From Biscogniauxia marginata (Eukaryota > Ascomycota > Sordariomycetes > Xylariales > Xylariaceae): a stretch of DNA of 64,000 bases. Location of the stretch: NCBI GenBank assembly GCA_022695795.1, contig MU404111.1, forward strand, positions 124,001-188,000, in the 5' to 3' direction. Below the pieces are notes generated by a model. The model did not search any database. It was not told the origin of the DNA and worked only from the letters and a program-made list of their open reading frames with translations. The position numbers were made by a program, and so were the translations under genes. Below, in pieces: positions 60,890 to 64,000 of this stretch (positions are counted from its first letter, which is position 1; every line of letters begins with the position of its first letter).

Positions 60890-61096
60890 CCGCACCCAAG
60901 TAGCCTAGTTGGTTGAGGCAACGGTGTAGAACCCAAGCCCTTTGGGTTCGAACCGGGGGGCGGGCAAAGCACTACATCGCAGTGTAGCTCACCAGCTCGG
61001 AACGGTGCGTCTGCGGTCTCACGGGGCTTGCCAGCGTTGAACCCTGTTACCGAGCTATACTGCCACATATGAGGGAACTGGGGGAAATTTTTTTTT
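60890..61096 (+). mobile_element. tRNA-derived SINE-like element
   Basis: A perfect A-box-like TAGCCTAGTTGG (60901-60912) and a B-box-like GGTTCGAACC (60945-60954) are 44 bases apart start to start, the spacing of a tRNA gene. The D-arm folds (GCCT 60903-60906 with AGGC 60916-60919), but the anticodon, T and acceptor stems do not pair, so this is not a working tRNA. About 130 bases of unrelated body follow and end in nine T (61088-61096), a Pol III stop. TCTTGT occurs just upstream and just after the T run, a weak candidate target duplication. The exact 5' end is uncertain. Confidence 0.5.
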
Positions 61097-61171
61097 GGTC
61101 GAGTCTTGTTTCTTTTCTCGTTTGCCCCTTTTACTATATCTCGTCTTCCCACAACTGCCCATACCCCTTTA

Positions 61172-62350
61172 GTACGTCTTTAATCTATTCATGAAGCACC
61201 TTCTCTGCCTCCGGACCCCCCATATGGGCCCCCCGGACATGAGACACACATCTTTAACCCAGCCCTTCGAGGCAGCCAGGACGCTGTCCTCGAGTGGGAA
61301 CACGCTGTCCTCGGTGCAGTTAATAACGAGCAAGTAGTAGCAGGTCCGGTCAGGTCCGGTCCAAGATCCCCATCCGCACAAGGCTGAACCTATCCAGTGG
61401 GCGGGCGGGGATGTATGCCTCGACACCGGCATCGTACCCGAACTTGTGCGCGATCGCGCCCCCGAGCCCGAACAGATACTCCATGTGGCACTGCACGCGG
61501 ACCTAGCGATCGTCAAACATGGAGCGGCCCCCTACCCGCCGCGTGCGTGTGCGCCAGGCGCAGTACGTAGTAACCCCCTGGTGCTAATCCTGCGCTCGAT
61601 GACCTGCCCCGGGTCGATCCCGAACTGCATCCTCCTCGCGCTCTGTCCCACGCGAACACGGCGTCGAAAATGCGCTCCGGCGCCGTGGAGTCGGAGCGCG
61701 CGCATGGGTTGTACGCCGTCACGGTAATGTCGACCGCGAGTACGGCTTGCCCGTTCGCTAGGTGCAAGTCGTAGCGGGCCTTGTTGTCGATGCGGTAGGC
61801 GTCGGGGCCGCAGACGAAGAGAATTAAGGGGTAAGCACTGCTACCGCTACTGTCCTTTGAGGTCCCGAGGTACGCGTGGGTGGGGGCATCCTTATGGCTG
61901 GCCTCCGAGTTTCCGAGTTTCCGAGTTACGGAAGGGTGCGGAGGGGATATTGATGCGTTGGAGCGGCAGGTCCAAGACAGGCCCGGCCTGCTCGTGCGCG
62001 GACTTTCCCAGCTCCCACGCCCGTCTCGTGGCGTCTGAGCAGATGATGGGGAATCGTACGGCGCGGAGGATGCAGGAGTCGCGGAGGAAGCGCTCACGGG
62101 CAAGGTTTTGCTTTCCCGATTCGAGGGCCTGGACGCTCTCGAAGAGCCGCTTTGCGTCCGGGGGAGGGGGGGGGGGAGCGGCGATAACTAGCCTACAGAT
62201 CCGGATCTTGCGTAATTTGGGAGCTGTCATCTGAAGAAGAACCCCTGGCCATCCGATCAAAGATGAGATCGAAGTCCTCAAGTTTTCCCTCTCCGAACGA
62301 CTAGGTTAAAACTTTTGACCAGTGCCTCGCTATGGACTCAAAAGAGGCAA
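61172..62350 (-). pseudogene. Broken alpha/beta hydrolase, Ayg1-like family
   Basis: Family sequence is spread over several reading frames. From high to low coordinates the pieces are GKLEDFDLIFDRMARG (about 62290-62243), KRLFESVQALESGKQ (about 62155-62110), ILRAVRFPIICS, YPLILFVCGPDAYRIDN (about 61840-61790), APERIFDAVFAW, GGYYVLRLAHTHA (about 61582-61545), HMEYLFGLGGAIAHKFGYDAG, DRFSLVRMGILD, LLVINCTEDSVFPLED, and AHMGGPEAEKVLHE (about 61235-61193) followed by TAG where the family has Trp. Frames change at least four times, one of them at the nucleophile elbow, and one break lies by a G run at 62160-62177. Intact relatives are esterase-like hydrolases, some in polyketide or melanin pathways. 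This copy cannot make a working enzyme. Confidence 0.85.
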
Positions 62351-64000
62351 TGCTCACTGATTGTTTTTATTCACGTATACGCCTAACTCTCAAAGTTTGC
62401 ACTATTTTAGGCCCCGAAGCTTAGATATGGATTCATGGCGAGGGAAAGCTTTCTTGTCGTAGATAAACTTCTGAACACGAAAAGGCGGTGGTGGTATATA
62501 GTTGTTTGTCTTACTACTGTCAGTAGCGCCGTGCCTAGGGAAGTTATGAGTGAAAAGTCTAAGTAATTTAGGTATTTCTTCGATGCTATACTAGCGTTGG
62601 GCAATTCAATGGGAAAGAAGGGCTATACACTTGACCTTGTGCTCGGCACTTTCCATCCAACGAACCTAGCATTGGTATATATACACAAATGTCGCATCTC
62701 GTGACGGCTTCTTGACAGCTCTTCGCGGATACCGATCACACTGATCGAGTACCTAAGTGTAGGACGAGACACATCCCTTCCCTCGTTCCCTCCTTTCCAC
62801 TCTCCTCTGCACATCGACCTTCGCGCTTAGTCCAACTTCCCCATACTACCAAACCGGTCGAATCTACCTTCGTACTCCTATGATTCACCTAAACTTATAG
62901 CCAACCTAACCTAACCCAACCCATTACCTCCCGCCCGTATCATGAAACATCCCCTTCCCGAGGATGAAATACCACGTTCCCATCTCGACGCCAAACCAAA
63001 CAGAGACGTCCCGCGCCTCTTTCCCGCAAACGCTCACTTTTTTTCTCTCACCTAGGTCCTAGTACTGCCGGCTTCGAGCCGAGCCGCGAGAAGGGGAGAA
63101 TCCCCACATCCGCTAGAGGGAGAATCGGGGCCGCGAGTTATTCTTAATACATATCTAGGTACCTCAGGTAGGGAGGCCGGAAGGGCAGGTGGTCATTTAG
63201 CTCCGAGTTGACGAGGCCCCCCATTTACCTGCCATGCCGGTGTTTAGGTATGTGCCGACATTTATATAAAGGAGACTGGGCTAAACATAGTGAATAGCGC
63301 GAAGAAACGTGATACATATATCTCCTGCGTAGTCTCTTCTTGTTTCTTTGATGCAAACCTCGCTTAATTGCAACGTCACTTTAGATATGCACTTAAAAAT
63401 CGGGGACCTATTAAACTGTACTTATCCGCGAAACTGGAGTTCAAGGGCATGGATACTCTCTTTATACATGTAGTGTAGAAAAATATTCATCTTACATTAA
63501 TAAAATCTAGGTATTATTTCTCATTAAAGGTCATACGTACCTAGCTCATTGACTACGATCACCGCATTGACTGCCTGATTTCCCATCGCCAGGGACGGGG
63601 CACGATGATCTGTCGCAGATCATTCGTTTCAAAGGCCCACCGCACCATCTCCACGATCCTATCTACCTATATCTGGTAGGTCTCCTCCTGTCCTACGGAG
63701 CATATTTGTACTCATGACAAATTGCTCTTAAGTCGTAGTTCCAATGTCAGTACTTTAGAACTTTGTAGTATCTCGTTAATAGAAGGGCATCATAAGACCC
63801 TCGAAATATAACTATTTATCTACCTACCTATTTGTTTGCAGTGCTTGAAATGAGTGCCGCGTAATGTTTCATAGACATGAGACAAATCGAGGTACAAGCC
63901 TATTAAGCGGGCTCACCCGCAAACAAGCACTGGACCCCTTGCTTGGACCAGATTACACGTACGCTGCCACGCCATAAGCAAAAGCTTAGCCATTGCGTTT
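62351..64000. other. Intergenic to right edge, 1.65 kb
   Basis: No gene found. Pyrimidine-rich promoter-like DNA at 62760-63060 and TAGGTA motifs near 63150 and 63820. A short palindrome GCGGGCTCACCCGC lies at about 63908-63921. A gene could begin beyond the edge. Confidence 0.5.

Noticed and set aside
60893..60965. Functional tRNA gene
   Set aside because: A and B boxes and the D-arm are present, but the anticodon, T and acceptor stems do not pair; treated as a SINE-like head.

Overview
The window is nuclear DNA of a filamentous ascomycete, most probably a Sordariomycete. The evidence is short introns with GT(A/G)NGT donors and CTAAC-like branch sites, long intergenic gaps, and lineage-typical families: a NACHT NLR with a hydrolase domain, a cutinase, a Zn2Cys6 regulator, a STAND N-terminal protein with a ubiquitin-like domain, an AAA ATPase of the fungal DUF7025 type, RNase T2 and a CVNH lectin-like protein. 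Species cannot be named from the sequence alone. The simple motif TAGGTA/TACCTA recurs in almost every intergenic gap.

Layout. 1-2578 (-): 5' part of an NLR-like receptor with an N-terminal alpha/beta-hydrolase domain and a NACHT P-loop; the gene runs off the left edge. 5469-6472 (+): secreted cutinase. 7668-9851 (+): AAA+ ATPase. 10917-11375 (+): intronless unknown protein. 12507-14778 (-): STAND-type N-terminal domain plus ubiquitin-like domain. 16529-18773 (-): Zn2Cys6 transcription factor. 18774-27977: about 9.2 kb in which I find no gene. 27978-29342 (-): RNase T2. 30997-32247 (-): four-helix membrane protein. 33733-34548 (-): conserved-looking unknown. 36383-36803 (+): small secreted cysteine protein. 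37236-38153 (-): F-box-like cysteine-rich protein. 40407-41257 (+): secreted CVNH-like protein. 42712-44930 (-): Ccr4 deadenylase. 49679-52082 (+): SAM methyltransferase. 52431-53719 (-): four-exon ETFRF1/LYRM5-like LYR protein whose last exon lies behind a 651-nt intron. 54329-55792 (+): three-exon hotdog thioesterase-like protein. 56513-58282 (-): Pro/Gln-rich unknown. 60300-62350: decaying DNA with a wrecked Ayg1-like hydrolase, a possible SDR remnant and a tRNA-derived SINE-like element.

How the genes fit together. There is no operon-like or obvious biosynthetic cluster. The left 15 kb holds two proteins of the fungal self/non-self recognition families. The 27-41 kb block holds several secreted proteins (RNase T2, a small cysteine protein, CVNH). 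The 42-58 kb block is mostly core functions (mRNA deadenylation, mitochondrial LYR factor, thioesterase). The right end is eroded. Exon joins were made by eye from splice consensus, frame continuity and family knowledge; none was tested by search or transcript data.
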